Source: Vibrio tubiashii (GTDB lineage Bacteria > Pseudomonadota > Gammaproteobacteria > Enterobacterales > Vibrionaceae). Taken from it: a stretch of 64,000 nt of DNA. Shown piece after piece: positions 14,473 through 22,057 of the stretch; position 1 is the first letter of the stretch; every line of letters starts with the position of its first letter. The translations under genes were made by a program, and so were the position numbers. The notes below the pieces were generated by a model. The model was given only the letters and a program-made list of their open reading frames with translations. It ran no database searches and was not told the DNA's origin. The stretch covers positions 806,001 to 870,000 of the forward strand of contig NZ_CP117030.1 of NCBI RefSeq assembly GCF_028551255.1. The letters run 5' to 3'.

Positions 14473-15894
14473 TTACGCTTCCTTATCATTATCTGTTAGT
14501 TTGAATATATCGATTTGCTCAAGGTCATCAGCTCGTTCTGACAGCGCCTCATCACTTGATGCAGTCACTTGTTGAATCGGTGGACACGTCAGCATACGTA
14601 ATGTGTTTTCTAACTCCACTTGGATTAAGCAATCGTCGATAACCTCAAACTGATAACCATAACGTCTTAACACCGTAGAACTGATGTAATAACTGCCTTC
14701 TTGTTTATCAATACGGAATCGATAATCAAAGGAGGTGAACTCATCATGGTCACGCACCTTAAGAACACTGGTCAGGTACACTGACTCCGCATTGTTGAAT
14801 ACCGGAAAGTACTGATAAAACGGGTTCACACTATCAATAACAACTTCAAAATTACTTTGAGCACTACCATTGCCAGAAGCCACGCTAACACTACTTTTCG
14901 TATTGCCTTGGTTTTCATCCACAGATACGCGAGAGCCATTCTCACCGCTCGATGAACTGGCGCTAACTTCCTCACTAACTGCTTCAGTCGTATCATCAGA
15001 ATTGCTGCTATATAACGCATACGCTTCCCTTACAAAATTACCTAGAGCCAACAGGCCAATAACAACCACCGCGATAAACTTAGGTGATTTTAAGATCGTG
15101 ATATCTGCTTTTGATTCGTTGAATCCACCTGTACCCGTCGATTGATAAAGAGCAAATACATCAACAGGAATCTTTTTATTCGTACAAGCTGCTAAGTCCT
15201 GTTTCGTACTAGGAGCCGTCTTGGTTGATTTGGGGCGGTGGTTGTAGATACGTGGGCGACGCTTACGGAAAAACGTATCGGTCGAGGTGTGAGAAAATGC
15301 ATCGGTCGCACAGCCTTGCATCCACTTGGGTATCGAGGTGTAATCCGGTGTCAGTAGAATGACATCCCATTGATATTTACGGTGACGCATAAACGCCCCG
15401 TAGAAATTATCGGGATACAATAAGCGCCCCTGGTCATCGAGTTGCGTCTCGCCAGTATCATCCGTATCACCTTCATCCAGATTGGACGTATCTGCCATTG
15501 TCCAACGTTCGTAAAACAAATCAGCATGACCATCTGGAAGATGCTCTAAAAAATCCTCTAAGGGACGTTTTAACGACTTCTCACGTTTAAAGCCCACTTC
15601 AGGCGCAAAGATATCCTGACATTCATCTATCACAACCAGAGAGTTAACAGGCATCCAGTTAAACCAGTTTTGCCAAAGTTCAATGCCTTGCATCTTACGA
15701 CTGAATATCCGGATAAGCCGCGCACTGACAGGAAACTTTTCACCGAGAATTCTCTCAAGAGATTCAAGAGGTTTAAGCCCCTCAATATTCGTGACCACTA
15801 CACGACCAGCACGAAGAGCTGGCACAATCTCAAACCAAACCACATAGGCGGATTTATACGCCCCGTTAGAGCCATGTCGAAAATAAACTGCCAT
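14473..15894 (-). CDS. zot: Zot-like inovirus assembly ATPase (pI), prophage B
   Basis: A 473-residue homologue of the A protein: GSNGAYKSAY Walker A, VVIDECQDIF Walker B, membrane helix near residues 265-290 (FIAVVVIGLLALG), then a Ser/Asn-rich periplasmic linker and C-terminal domain. The start at 15894 is 2 bases after the upstream stop. The cytoplasmic ATPase half is strongly conserved with A, while the periplasmic linker has diverged, fitting coadaptation with its own coat set. Confidence 0.92.
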   Translation of the reverse strand: MAVYFRHGSNGAYKSAYVVWFEIVPALRAGRVVVTNIEGLKPLESLERILGEKFPVSARLIRIFSRKMQGIELWQNWFNWMPVNSLVVIDECQDIFAPEVGFKREKSLKRPLEDFLEHLPDGHADLFYERWTMADTSNLDEGDTDDTGETQLDDQGRLLYPDNFYGAFMRHRKYQWDVILLTPDYTSIPKWMQGCATDAFSHTSTDTFFRKRRPRIYNHRPKSTKTAPSTKQDLAACTNKKIPVDVFALYQSTGTGGFNESKADITILKSPKFIAVVVIGLLALGNFVREAYALYSSNSDDTTEAVSEEVSASSSSGENGSRVSVDENQGNTKSSVSVASGNGSAQSNFEVVIDSVNPFYQYFPVFNNAESVYLTSVLKVRDHDEFTSFDYRFRIDKQEGSYYISSTVLRRYGYQFEVIDDCLIQVELENTLRMLTCPPIQQVTASSDEALSERADDLEQIDIFKLTDNDKEA

Positions 15895-15896
15895 GA

Positions 15897-16241
15897 TTAC
15901 CACCCCATAACACGAAGCACGAACGCCGTAGCAGCCGCATCGATAATGATGCGAATTGCATCGACAATGCCAATGGCATAACACACATGACGCAAATCTG
16001 GAGACAGTTGATTAAACGCCCCATTAAGCACCGTATACACTTCGTAATCTTTGAGCAGCATCGTTGCCACTTTGAACGCAAGCTTAATCATTGATAGCTC
16101 AAGATAAAGATAGAGCTTAATCAACCACAACCAAGCGTAAGCAAAAACATTCATGATCATGTCAGGAATAGAAAACAAGAAGTGCTTAACATCACTCCCT
16201 ATACCTGCTAAGAACTCAATCACTGTATAGATATAATCCAT
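15897..16241 (-). CDS. pVI-like minor coat protein (DUF2523), prophage B
   Basis: A 114-residue, three-segment membrane protein matching the A copy in length and in the MDYIY start and LRVMG end. It lies between pIII and zot, as in A. Probable virion-end protein partnering pIII. Confidence 0.75.
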   Translation of the reverse strand: MDYIYTVIEFLAGIGSDVKHFLFSIPDMIMNVFAYAWLWLIKLYLYLELSMIKLAFKVATMLLKDYEVYTVLNGAFNQLSPDLRHVCYAIGIVDAIRIIIDAAATAFVLRVMGW

Positions 16242-16249
16242 CGTTCCCC

Positions 16250-17653
16250 CTAAGACACGCGACCAGAACTAAGCACAATTAGCGCACCAATCAAAGTAGC
16301 CACCAAAATAATCACACCCCGTATCAAATCGATATGAGGACCTATTTTTTCCATCAGACTAAAATCAACAGACACATTGCGACCGTGATTATCCAGAACA
16401 AAATGCGACCCTTTGTAAGAGCCATTATTGAAGTGCATTTCACCCATGTTGAAAGGTGATTTAGATAGGCGAGTTTCGATATCTGACTCGATATCTTTAA
16501 TATCCTTTTCGAGCCCTGACAGCCCATCTTTAAGCTTATCGGTTAACTCAGGCGCTTCCGGTTCCTTGAACGTTTTACCACTCGTTTTAAGAGATTCGAT
16601 CGCATTCTTAATGGCATTCAATCTGCTAATCTCCTTTGCTGAATTGCCATCAATATTATTACCGAGACCATTAACAGCATTCGTTACCTTGCCCACTGAG
16701 TTATCAATATTTTTAAGCGAGGTTTCGCTTTTTTTAGACGCATCATCGACCGACTTTTTCAGTTTGTCGGACTTATCCTCGTTTGACTTTTTGATGTCAT
16801 CTAACTTGCCGCTCAAGGTATCCAATCGAGTGTTTGAATCGGTCTTCATCCCATCAATCGCTGCAACAACATCTTCGTTACCACTAGGTTTATCAGGGTC
16901 AGGGTCAGGGTCTGGTTTTGGGTCAGGGTCAGGGTCTGGTTTACCACCCCCAGTTTCATCACATTGCCAAGTTACATCACTACGAGATTTACAACTGTAA
17001 GAGAATTTTCCGCGCTTATTGGTACAAAGAATCATCTTATTGCGTTTGAGCTGATTAAACTCATCTGAAGTACAATAATCTTCACACACACCAAGTGCAT
17101 TAGGCTTAGAACCATCATTACAAATACAGTTACCTTCTAAGTCTTTTTTCTGACCGACAGGACAAGTGTTACCGTCACCACCGCCGGAACCATCACCACC
17201 GCCGGAACCGTCACCACCGCCGGAACCGTCACCACCACCGGAACCATCACCACCACCGGAACCATCACCACCACCGGAACCATCACCGTCTCCACTGTCA
17301 GGGTCAACCGCTTTACACTTACCTGTTACAAGATCCATTTGTTGACCTTCAGGGCATGAAGCAAGAACTGTTAGGCCGACTTTACTTTCAAAGTTTTTAA
17401 GAAAGACTTTACACTCAGAATCACCCCAACGAGTTCTGAAGTAGGTAAAGCTATCTGGCGTTGTTCCCTTCAAACTATACGTATAGTAATAACCGGAAGA
17501 CATAGAACAGCCAGAAGGAAACTTACTTAACCATGCTTGTGCTGCTTTCTCAGAATTGGCATGTACAGACGAGTCAAAATTATTCATAACAAAAGCATGA
17601 GACGAAAAAGCGAATAGAAACGATGCAAGAAAAAGGAAACGAAAGATATTCAT
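16250..17653 (-). CDS. pIII-like adsorption protein with Gly-rich repeats, prophage B
   Basis: A 467-residue precursor. It has signal peptide MNIFRFLFLASFLFAFSSHA and an N-terminal receptor-type domain with paired Cys. Next comes a linker of six SGGGDG-type repeats coded by an 18-bp tandem array, then a small Cys-rich module (CPVGQKK ... CICNDG). A second Pro-Asp linker (PDPDPDPKPDP) and a coiled-coil-like stalk lead to the anchor LIRGVIILVATLIGALIVLSS. Gly-rich linkers between pIII domains are typical of filamentous phages. The N-terminal domain is unlike prophage A's, so receptor use probably differs. Confidence 0.88.
   Translation of the reverse strand: MNIFRFLFLASFLFAFSSHAFVMNNFDSSVHANSEKAAQAWLSKFPSGCSMSSGYYYTYSLKGTTPDSFTYFRTRWGDSECKVFLKNFESKVGLTVLASCPEGQQMDLVTGKCKAVDPDSGDGDGSGGGDGSGGGDGSGGGDGSGGGDGSGGGDGSGGGDGNTCPVGQKKDLEGNCICNDGSKPNALGVCEDYCTSDEFNQLKRNKMILCTNKRGKFSYSCKSRSDVTWQCDETGGGKPDPDPDPKPDPDPDPDKPSGNEDVVAAIDGMKTDSNTRLDTLSGKLDDIKKSNEDKSDKLKKSVDDASKKSETSLKNIDNSVGKVTNAVNGLGNNIDGNSAKEISRLNAIKNAIESLKTSGKTFKEPEAPELTDKLKDGLSGLEKDIKDIESDIETRLSKSPFNMGEMHFNNGSYKGSHFVLDNHGRNVSVDFSLMEKIGPHIDLIRGVIILVATLIGALIVLSSGRVS
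17172..17290. repeat. 18-bp tandem repeat array in pIII linker
   Basis: Six full units plus a partial one of CC(A/G)TCACCACC(A/G)CCGGAA, coding Gly-Gly-Gly-Asp-Gly-Ser on the minus strand. Copy number can vary by slippage, changing linker length in frame. Confidence 0.85.
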
Positions 17654-17690
17654 CTAATCAGACCTATAAAAAAGGAGGCCGAAGCCCCCT

Positions 17691-17771
17691 CTAACCTGAT
17701 ATCACGCCCGTATAAACCCCATAACAAAAGCACAAGGCCATGACGGACGCTAACCCAACAGAGACAAGCAT
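17691..17771 (-). CDS. 26-residue hydrophobic minor coat-like peptide, prophage B
   Basis: ATG 17771 overlaps the major coat stop and the ORF ends at TAG 17691. It has the same length as the A peptide and shares CYGVYTGVISG at the end. A hairpin with one mismatch (AGGAGGC / GCCCCCT, 17673-17691) follows, as a weaker version of the terminator seen in A. Confidence 0.65.
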   Translation of the reverse strand: MLVSVGLASVMALCFCYGVYTGVISG

Positions 17772-18001
17772 TAGCGTTTAGCTAACCAAGTCACCACCAT
17801 GCCAACACCAAAGCCAAGGGCAGCAAGCGCAATAACGCCAGAAGTGGTGGTTTGAACCAATGCTTTACCTGCATTGATTGCTGATGTGATAGCCGTTGAG
17901 TTGTCGTCAGCCGCCATTGCAGAGCTAGACAGAGTCAGAGCAACACCTGCTTGAGCGTAACGATTTTGAGCGACTTTTTTTACAATGTTCATGTATTTCA
18001 T
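17771..18001 (-). CDS. Major coat protein precursor (pVIII-like), prophage B
   Basis: A 76-residue precursor: signal peptide ending SSSAMA before ADDNS, exposed N-terminal part, membrane helix (SGVIALAALGFGVGMVVTWL) and basic AKR tail. Closely similar to the A protein across the helix; the mature N-terminus, exposed on the virion, differs. Confidence 0.9.
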   Translation of the reverse strand: MKYMNIVKKVAQNRYAQAGVALTLSSSAMAADDNSTAITSAINAGKALVQTTTSGVIALAALGFGVGMVVTWLAKR

Positions 18002-18009
18002 ACTGTTAC

Positions 18010-18243
18010 CTATTTTTTTCCGAGATATTTAATAACGCGGCCAAGTACATGACCGACGATGAACGTAACCAGAAACTGACCTAACAGCAGTTGGTACAGA
18101 GACTGGTCAAACTGAAACAATGAATAATCAAACTGACTATTCACCAGTTGAGTCACCTCGTCCTTAGAGAGCACCATCAATTCACAATCATTGACCGTAG
18201 ATTGAGTGATAACCCCTTTGACGATTGCGACACAAATAGACAT
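18010..18243 (-). CDS. Small membrane protein upstream of the major coat gene, prophage B
   Basis: A 77-residue homologue of 10648-10884: a soluble N-terminal half with two Cys, one membrane helix (LVTFIVGHVLGRV), and the same IKYLGKK end. Probable minor coat or assembly protein. Confidence 0.7.
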   Translation of the reverse strand: MSICVAIVKGVITQSTVNDCELMVLSKDEVTQLVNSQFDYSLFQFDQSLYQLLLGQFLVTFIVGHVLGRVIKYLGKK

Positions 18244-18246
18244 GGA

Positions 18247-18555
18247 TTAGCCTTTGATTGGCTTGATATCGACTACGATGTTTCGCGCAGGATTCTGCGG
18301 GTCTGCATCCAAGTGCAGCTCACACATCATTGGGAATTGGCTTTCCAATTCTTTGAATGCCATAACCAGTGATGGATTTGGATTCATGGCGATTTGTTTC
18401 TTGTCCAGACCGACTGCCTGACATTCGCCTTTTTCAGACCTCCAACCTTCGTTAGTGGCTAGATAGTTCACTTGAGCGAAGTTGTATGGACGGTCATCTT
18501 TTTTTGATAGACCTTGCGAGTGTTCACACCCGATGACGATTACGGTTAATGGCAT
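18247..18555 (-). CDS. Phage ssDNA-binding protein (DUF1293 type), prophage B
   Basis: 102 residues, nearly identical to the A copy; visible changes are Lys to Arg in GWRSEKG, Asn to Ser in ELESQF and Val to Ile near the end. It overlaps the original end of rep. Here the frameshift ends rep 109 bases earlier, which removes the normal translational coupling and may lower its expression. Confidence 0.8.
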   Translation of the reverse strand: MPLTVIVIGCEHSQGLSKKDDRPYNFAQVNYLATNEGWRSEKGECQAVGLDKKQIAMNPNPSLVMAFKELESQFPMMCELHLDADPQNPARNIVVDIKPIKG

Positions 18556-18663
18556 GGTATTTCTCCAGTTTTTTCTAGATGTAAGTCCCGACCGACTGGA
18601 AAGTTAATCCGGTCGGGGATGTCGTTGAGTTCGAGTCCCTTCGTCAGGGTTTCGAGTATCTGT

Positions 18664-19803
18664 TTATCGTCGTCGATACAGTTGGCGCATGGCGTTGACC
18701 AATTTGCCGTACTGGACGCGAGCGTGTTTAACCGCGTTTTCAAACGAGGTCATAAATTTGATTTTGGTGGTCGAGATAGCGATAGGCTCGACATCATCAA
18801 TCAGAGAGGCAAGGGCAGGGTACGAACCTGCAAAGTACGGGTCAGGGTCAACCAGAATATCTAAAGGTATGACTCGATAGCGATTGCCAATCTGAACTTC
18901 GAAGCGGTTCCAGTTGGGATACTGTTCGCATTTCATTTGCGCGGCTTTATCATAGGCGCGGAACACTTTGCCGTTCTCACGCGCACCGACATAAAAGGTA
19001 TGACCTGCATCCGGTACAAAGCCGCATTTCTTACGGTCTTGTGGTGACATACTTTGATAGCCACGAAATTCTCCGGCACTAGGGGGCGTGCCACGAGTAA
19101 TAAATTGACCATCAAGGTACTTATCTTTGATGTCTTCGATAGAAACGTTACCCTGTAAGTCATCAAGGGCAATATCCACCCGAGTCAGTTTTGCACCAAC
19201 CATTTGCTTTAGTGCCTTGTGCAGGGCTTCCATGTTAATGGCTTCGCAGCCTTTACCAGAAAACGACACGTAGTAACCGAAGTTAGCTGCACCCCAAGCG
19301 ACTAATCCAGCTTGTGTGCCATTGCAAAGAAGCTTTGCAGAATAACGGTATCCTGAAAAACCACCTCGACGTTCAAGTGTCCATTCGTTTTGCTCGTAGC
19401 TGATTTCGTCAGCCAACACCTCTAGAAACGATTCGATTTCGCCATGACAAAGCGTGTCCAGCATATCGATGCCGATATTGCTAATAAGACGTTGATAACA
19501 TTCGTTAAAAGACACATCGGTATCTATGCGTACATCCGCATTGATAAGCTCCTTATCCAGAGCCGCAAAGTACAAATCCTTATTAGCAAAGTCCTCAGAC
19601 TCGATACAGCCAAGCACCTGAGCAAGGTTTTCCCCAAAATGAGCAATCTTGGTTTTCTCACGTTGAGCAATAGCGACGACGTTTTGAGACTCAAACTCAT
19701 TGATTTGCTCTAGTGCAAAGCGTTGTTTCGCCATGTCTTTACAGCGCTCAAGTAGGAGAGGTGAGCCAGAAAAACTCACGTAGTCAATCACGGTCTTATT
19801 CAT
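18664..19803 (-). CDS. Phage replication initiator with C-terminal frameshift, prophage B
   Basis: Nearly identical to prophage A's Rep up to MRQLY. Near 18676 one extra base turns the following Asp-Asp-Asp codons into Arg-Arg-Arg-stop. The product is 379 residues instead of 418 and loses the last 39, which remain readable in another frame to 18546. The conserved Rep_trans motifs (TRVDIALDDLQGN, FYVGARENGKVFRAYDKA, RFEVQIG) are intact. Whether the tail is needed is unknown. If it is, prophage B would need prophage A's Rep, which shares the same origin hairpins. Confidence 0.85.
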   Translation of the reverse strand: MNKTVIDYVSFSGSPLLLERCKDMAKQRFALEQINEFESQNVVAIAQREKTKIAHFGENLAQVLGCIESEDFANKDLYFAALDKELINADVRIDTDVSFNECYQRLISNIGIDMLDTLCHGEIESFLEVLADEISYEQNEWTLERRGGFSGYRYSAKLLCNGTQAGLVAWGAANFGYYVSFSGKGCEAINMEALHKALKQMVGAKLTRVDIALDDLQGNVSIEDIKDKYLDGQFITRGTPPSAGEFRGYQSMSPQDRKKCGFVPDAGHTFYVGARENGKVFRAYDKAAQMKCEQYPNWNRFEVQIGNRYRVIPLDILVDPDPYFAGSYPALASLIDDVEPIAISTTKIKFMTSFENAVKHARVQYGKLVNAMRQLYRRR

Positions 19804-20020
19804 CGTGAAACACTCGCTCAAAAGCACCATTGGCGCGTAGTTCAGATTCGTTTTCGTGCGTAATTTCAATCAGTTCACGGTCTGACTCACACGCATAGAG
19901 ATACATTTCATGTTTGGTTTTGAAGTATTCCGGTAGACCGTCAATCGAGCACCAGTAACCATCGGCATGGTGCTCAAAGTAGACAGGGTTTTTGCGGTCA
20001 GGCTTGTTTGAAAAGCTCAT
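19796..20020 (-). CDS. Small early protein before rep, prophage B
   Basis: A 74-residue homologue of 12436-12660 with the same charged tail (ACESDRELIEITHENE). It overlaps rep by eight bases, and its ATG at 20020 overlaps the end of the exonuclease gene, so all three are translated as one unit. Confidence 0.7.
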   Translation of the reverse strand: MSFSNKPDRKNPVYFEHHADGYWCSIDGLPEYFKTKHEMYLYACESDRELIEITHENESELRANGAFERVFHDE

Positions 20021-20577
20021 TGGTTCGCCTCAATCTGCTTGTTCACTACAGTGATAAGGCGACGAGTCATTTCGCAATCACCCAACGCACGGTGTGCCAC
20101 TAATCCCGCGGTTTCAATACCTTGTTGCTGACAGGCATTGACCAATGATTGCCATTTGTAGTTACCGTGATAATCATTCCAATCACCAAAGAACTCGGCG
20201 TACCATTCCATTGCACATTGACCCTTTATCATGTGCGAGAGATTCAATAGCGGATAATCAAAATCAGAGAGAGATTGAGCGATTAAGCGGTAGTCATAAT
20301 CAAAGTTGTAGATGATAACTTCACGGTCAAAAAGAAAGGATTTGATGTCATTCCAGACAGTATCGAAGGTTGGCTTATCAGCTACATCAGCATGACCAAT
20401 ACCGTGAACTTGATATGCTTCGTTTGGAATTTCACACAGTGGGTTAACCAATTGATTAACCAATACGTCGCCCGTAGATGCACAAATAATCGAGATTTCA
20501 ACAATACGCGCATTAGAATCCAGACCCGTCGTCTCAGTATCTAGAATCACAGCGTTATCCAATTTAATCATTTTCAT
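20017..20577 (-). CDS. DnaQ-like DEDDh 3'-5' exonuclease carried by prophage B
   Basis: A 186-residue exonuclease of the DnaQ/RNase T superfamily. Exo I is ILDTETTGL with D13 and E15; Exo II lies in IYNFDYDYRL; Exo III is AHRALGDCEMT with the His and Asp of the DEDDh type. All four acidic residues and the His are present, so it should cut DNA or RNA from the 3' end. The start at 20577 follows AGGGGG. It is the first gene of prophage B's leftward operon; prophage A lacks it. Proofreading, DNA repair or attack on host/competitor DNA are possible roles; none is shown. Confidence 0.88.
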   Translation of the reverse strand: MKMIKLDNAVILDTETTGLDSNARIVEISIICASTGDVLVNQLVNPLCEIPNEAYQVHGIGHADVADKPTFDTVWNDIKSFLFDREVIIYNFDYDYRLIAQSLSDFDYPLLNLSHMIKGQCAMEWYAEFFGDWNDYHGNYKWQSLVNACQQQGIETAGLVAHRALGDCEMTRRLITVVNKQIEANQ

Positions 20578-20653
20578 CACAACCCCCTAAAGTTGTCCGA
20601 GCGACCGCCCCAGAAGCTTAGGGAGCGACCGAAGCGGTCTAGTACACGAATTT

Positions 20654-20716
20654 GTGGACATTAAAGCCACTTTTTTGTGGACTGTAAAGCCACTAAAATG
20701 TGGACTTATAAGCTAA
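20654..20716. promoter_or_regulatory. Operator repeats in the divergent B promoter
   Basis: Two 17-bp dyads GTGGAC-n5-AGCCAC-like (20654-20670, 20677-20693) and a third half-matching copy starting at 20700, spaced 23 bases. They replace the TTACGA/TCGTAA set of prophage A, as expected for a repressor of different specificity. Confidence 0.7.
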
Positions 20717-20752
20717 ACTCACATCATTAATGTCATCAAAGGAAGTTCAAAA

Positions 20753-21109
20753 ATGTATATAAACGAACTGCTAGACACGTACAAAGAGAAGAAAAGATAT
20801 ATACAAGATAAGCAAATCGCCCATGATTTAGGGATAAGCCGCCAAAAGATGTCAGCAATAAGAAAAGGCGAACGCTATCTAACTGAAAATGAAGCGCTTT
20901 TTATAGCTGAACAAATCGGCATGGATAAAGAAATGGTATTAGTGTATTTAGCCGCAGATAAAGCAAAAACCTACGAGGCGCAAACACTATGGAATAGCAT
21001 TGCAAAAAAGTTTAACGGGCTAGGTTTATCAAGTATTTCAATGATTTGCGGAACTTTAGTTTTAACTAAATTAGAAGCTGCTAAGTTCGCATTATGTACG
21101 TTATGTTAA
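20753..21109 (+). CDS. DUF3693 phage regulator, prophage B, cut short by dif
   Basis: A 118-residue helix-turn-helix regulator (DKQIAHDLGISRQKMSAIRKG; AEQIGMDKEM) homologous to 12784-13248. It shares IAKKFNG-LGL and ISM blocks but has a different recognition region, matching its different operators. At residue 116 the frame enters the host dif sequence, and the XerD arm supplies the stop (TTA TGT TAA). It lacks the 35-residue tail and its DUF3653 partner, which sit at the left end of prophage B at the internal junction. Confidence 0.85.
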   Translation: MYINELLDTYKEKKRYIQDKQIAHDLGISRQKMSAIRKGERYLTENEALFIAEQIGMDKEMVLVYLAADKAKTYEAQTLWNSIAKKFNGLGLSSISMICGTLVLTKLEAAKFALCTLC

Positions 21110-21111
21110 AT
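21084..21111 (+). other. Right dif junction (attR) of the inovirus array
   Basis: XerC arm AGTTCGCATTA (phage B type), 6-base centre TGTACG and canonical XerD arm TTATGTTAAAT. The 6-base centre and perfect XerD arm mark it as host dif, so it is probably still usable for chromosome dimer resolution and for further integrations. Confidence 0.88.
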
Positions 21112-21124
21112 AATGTTTGGTATT

Positions 21125-21151
21125 AAGAAAGGACAGCTGTTGTCCTTTCTT
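21125..21151. terminator. Strong hairpin just right of dif
   Basis: AAGAAAGGACA-gctgt-TGTCCTTTCTT, an 11-bp perfect stem followed by TCT. It probably ends rightward phage transcription and/or the leftward yciH unit. Confidence 0.65.
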
Positions 21152-21262
21152 CTCTACTCTATCGTTTTCTAGTTTAAGCTGTGAAATTCAACATAACTAG
21201 ATTTACCATAAAATACCTAATAATCAGTTCGATAATCAGAGATTAACTCACTGTTTATTGGT

Positions 21263-21574
21263 TTAGCCGCCAGCGAGTTTTACTGTGTGGCCTTTCTTTT
21301 CAAGGTGCGCTTTGATCTTGTCACGTGCATCACCTTGAATTTCAATTGTGCCGTCTTTGACTGAGCCACCGCAGCCACAAACTTTTTTAAGTTCTGCGGC
21401 TAATAGTTTAAGTGGCGCATCATCTAAATCGAGCCCAGTAACGATAGAAACGCCTTTACCTTTGCGTCCTTTAGTTTGGCGTTGAATACGTACAATGCCA
21501 TCGCCTTTTTCGCGTTGAGGCTTTTCTTCTTCAGGTTTGATGCGACCTACGTCAGTGCTATATACAAGAGTCAT
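21263..21574 (-). CDS. yciH: YciH/SUI1-family translation factor
   Basis: A 103-residue bacterial homologue of eukaryotic eIF1/SUI1. The core pattern is GKGVSIVTGLDL, then LAAELKKVCGCGGSVKDGTIEIQGD, then LEKKGHTVKLAGG, matching the family full length. In E. coli YciH influences start-site fidelity and stress-time translation. It is the first host gene right of the prophage array and is followed leftward by the 21.1 kb hairpin. Confidence 0.92.
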   Translation of the reverse strand: MTLVYSTDVGRIKPEEEKPQREKGDGIVRIQRQTKGRKGKGVSIVTGLDLDDAPLKLLAAELKKVCGCGGSVKDGTIEIQGDARDKIKAHLEKKGHTVKLAGG

Positions 21575-21580
21575 ACAGTT

Positions 21581-21964
21581 TTACTTCTTCTGTTGCTGTT
21601 CAGCTTTTTGCTTAGCGACCAAGTATGCCTCTATGTGCTTCTGAATAGCAAGCTTTCCGCCTTTGATTAGCCTGCCATTAAAGAAGCAGTACCAAGTGTT
21701 GGCTTCTCCTGTGTCATTTTTGATGGTGAAGCCATGAAAATTCTCTTGTGCGGGTTGTCCATCCGCTTTCTTTTTGTTTGCCAGAGAGTTGAATTCTTTA
21801 GGATCAATGATTGTTGCCGTATCACAAAACCAATCGATGCTCTTCTTCACGGCTGCCATACTTCCTGACAACACGTGTTGTTTGATTTGTACTTGCCAAA
21901 CTTCAGTCGAATTTCCAGCAGATTTGAGGGTGAAACCTCGGTAAGTTGCAGCAGCCATAGTCAT
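21581..21964 (-). CDS. DUF3319 family protein
   Basis: A 127-residue Vibrio-type protein with two internal similar halves (ATYRGFTLKSAGNSTEVWQV and NFHGFTIKNDTGEANTWYCF), each followed by a helix with SIDWF or HIEAYL. The tail is Lys/Gln-rich. The start at 21964 (MTMAAATY) was preferred to the longer ORF from 22018 because upstream codons are AT-rich and unlike coding sequence. It lies six bases from yciH and is probably co-transcribed. Function unknown. Confidence 0.7.
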   Translation of the reverse strand: MTMAAATYRGFTLKSAGNSTEVWQVQIKQHVLSGSMAAVKKSIDWFCDTATIIDPKEFNSLANKKKADGQPAQENFHGFTIKNDTGEANTWYCFFNGRLIKGGKLAIQKHIEAYLVAKQKAEQQQKK

Positions 21965-22057
21965 TATTATCTTTGTATTCTGATAGTTTAATAATAATTG
22001 TAAATCTCTCATTATCAAGTATATTTATCATACGTTTCGTGGTTATGGTGCGTTAAA

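Noticed and set aside
16428..17000. Plus-strand 190-codon ORF opposite prophage B pIII
   Set aside because: Antisense of the helical stalk and Asp-Pro repeats of pIII; Ser/Leu-rich artefact.
17172..17290. Repeat array considered as a CRISPR
   Set aside because: Units of 18 bp are contiguous with no spacers and lie in frame in the pIII linker.
18546..18743. Separate 65-codon gene downstream of prophage B rep
   Set aside because: It is the displaced C-terminus of Rep after the frameshift, not an independent gene.
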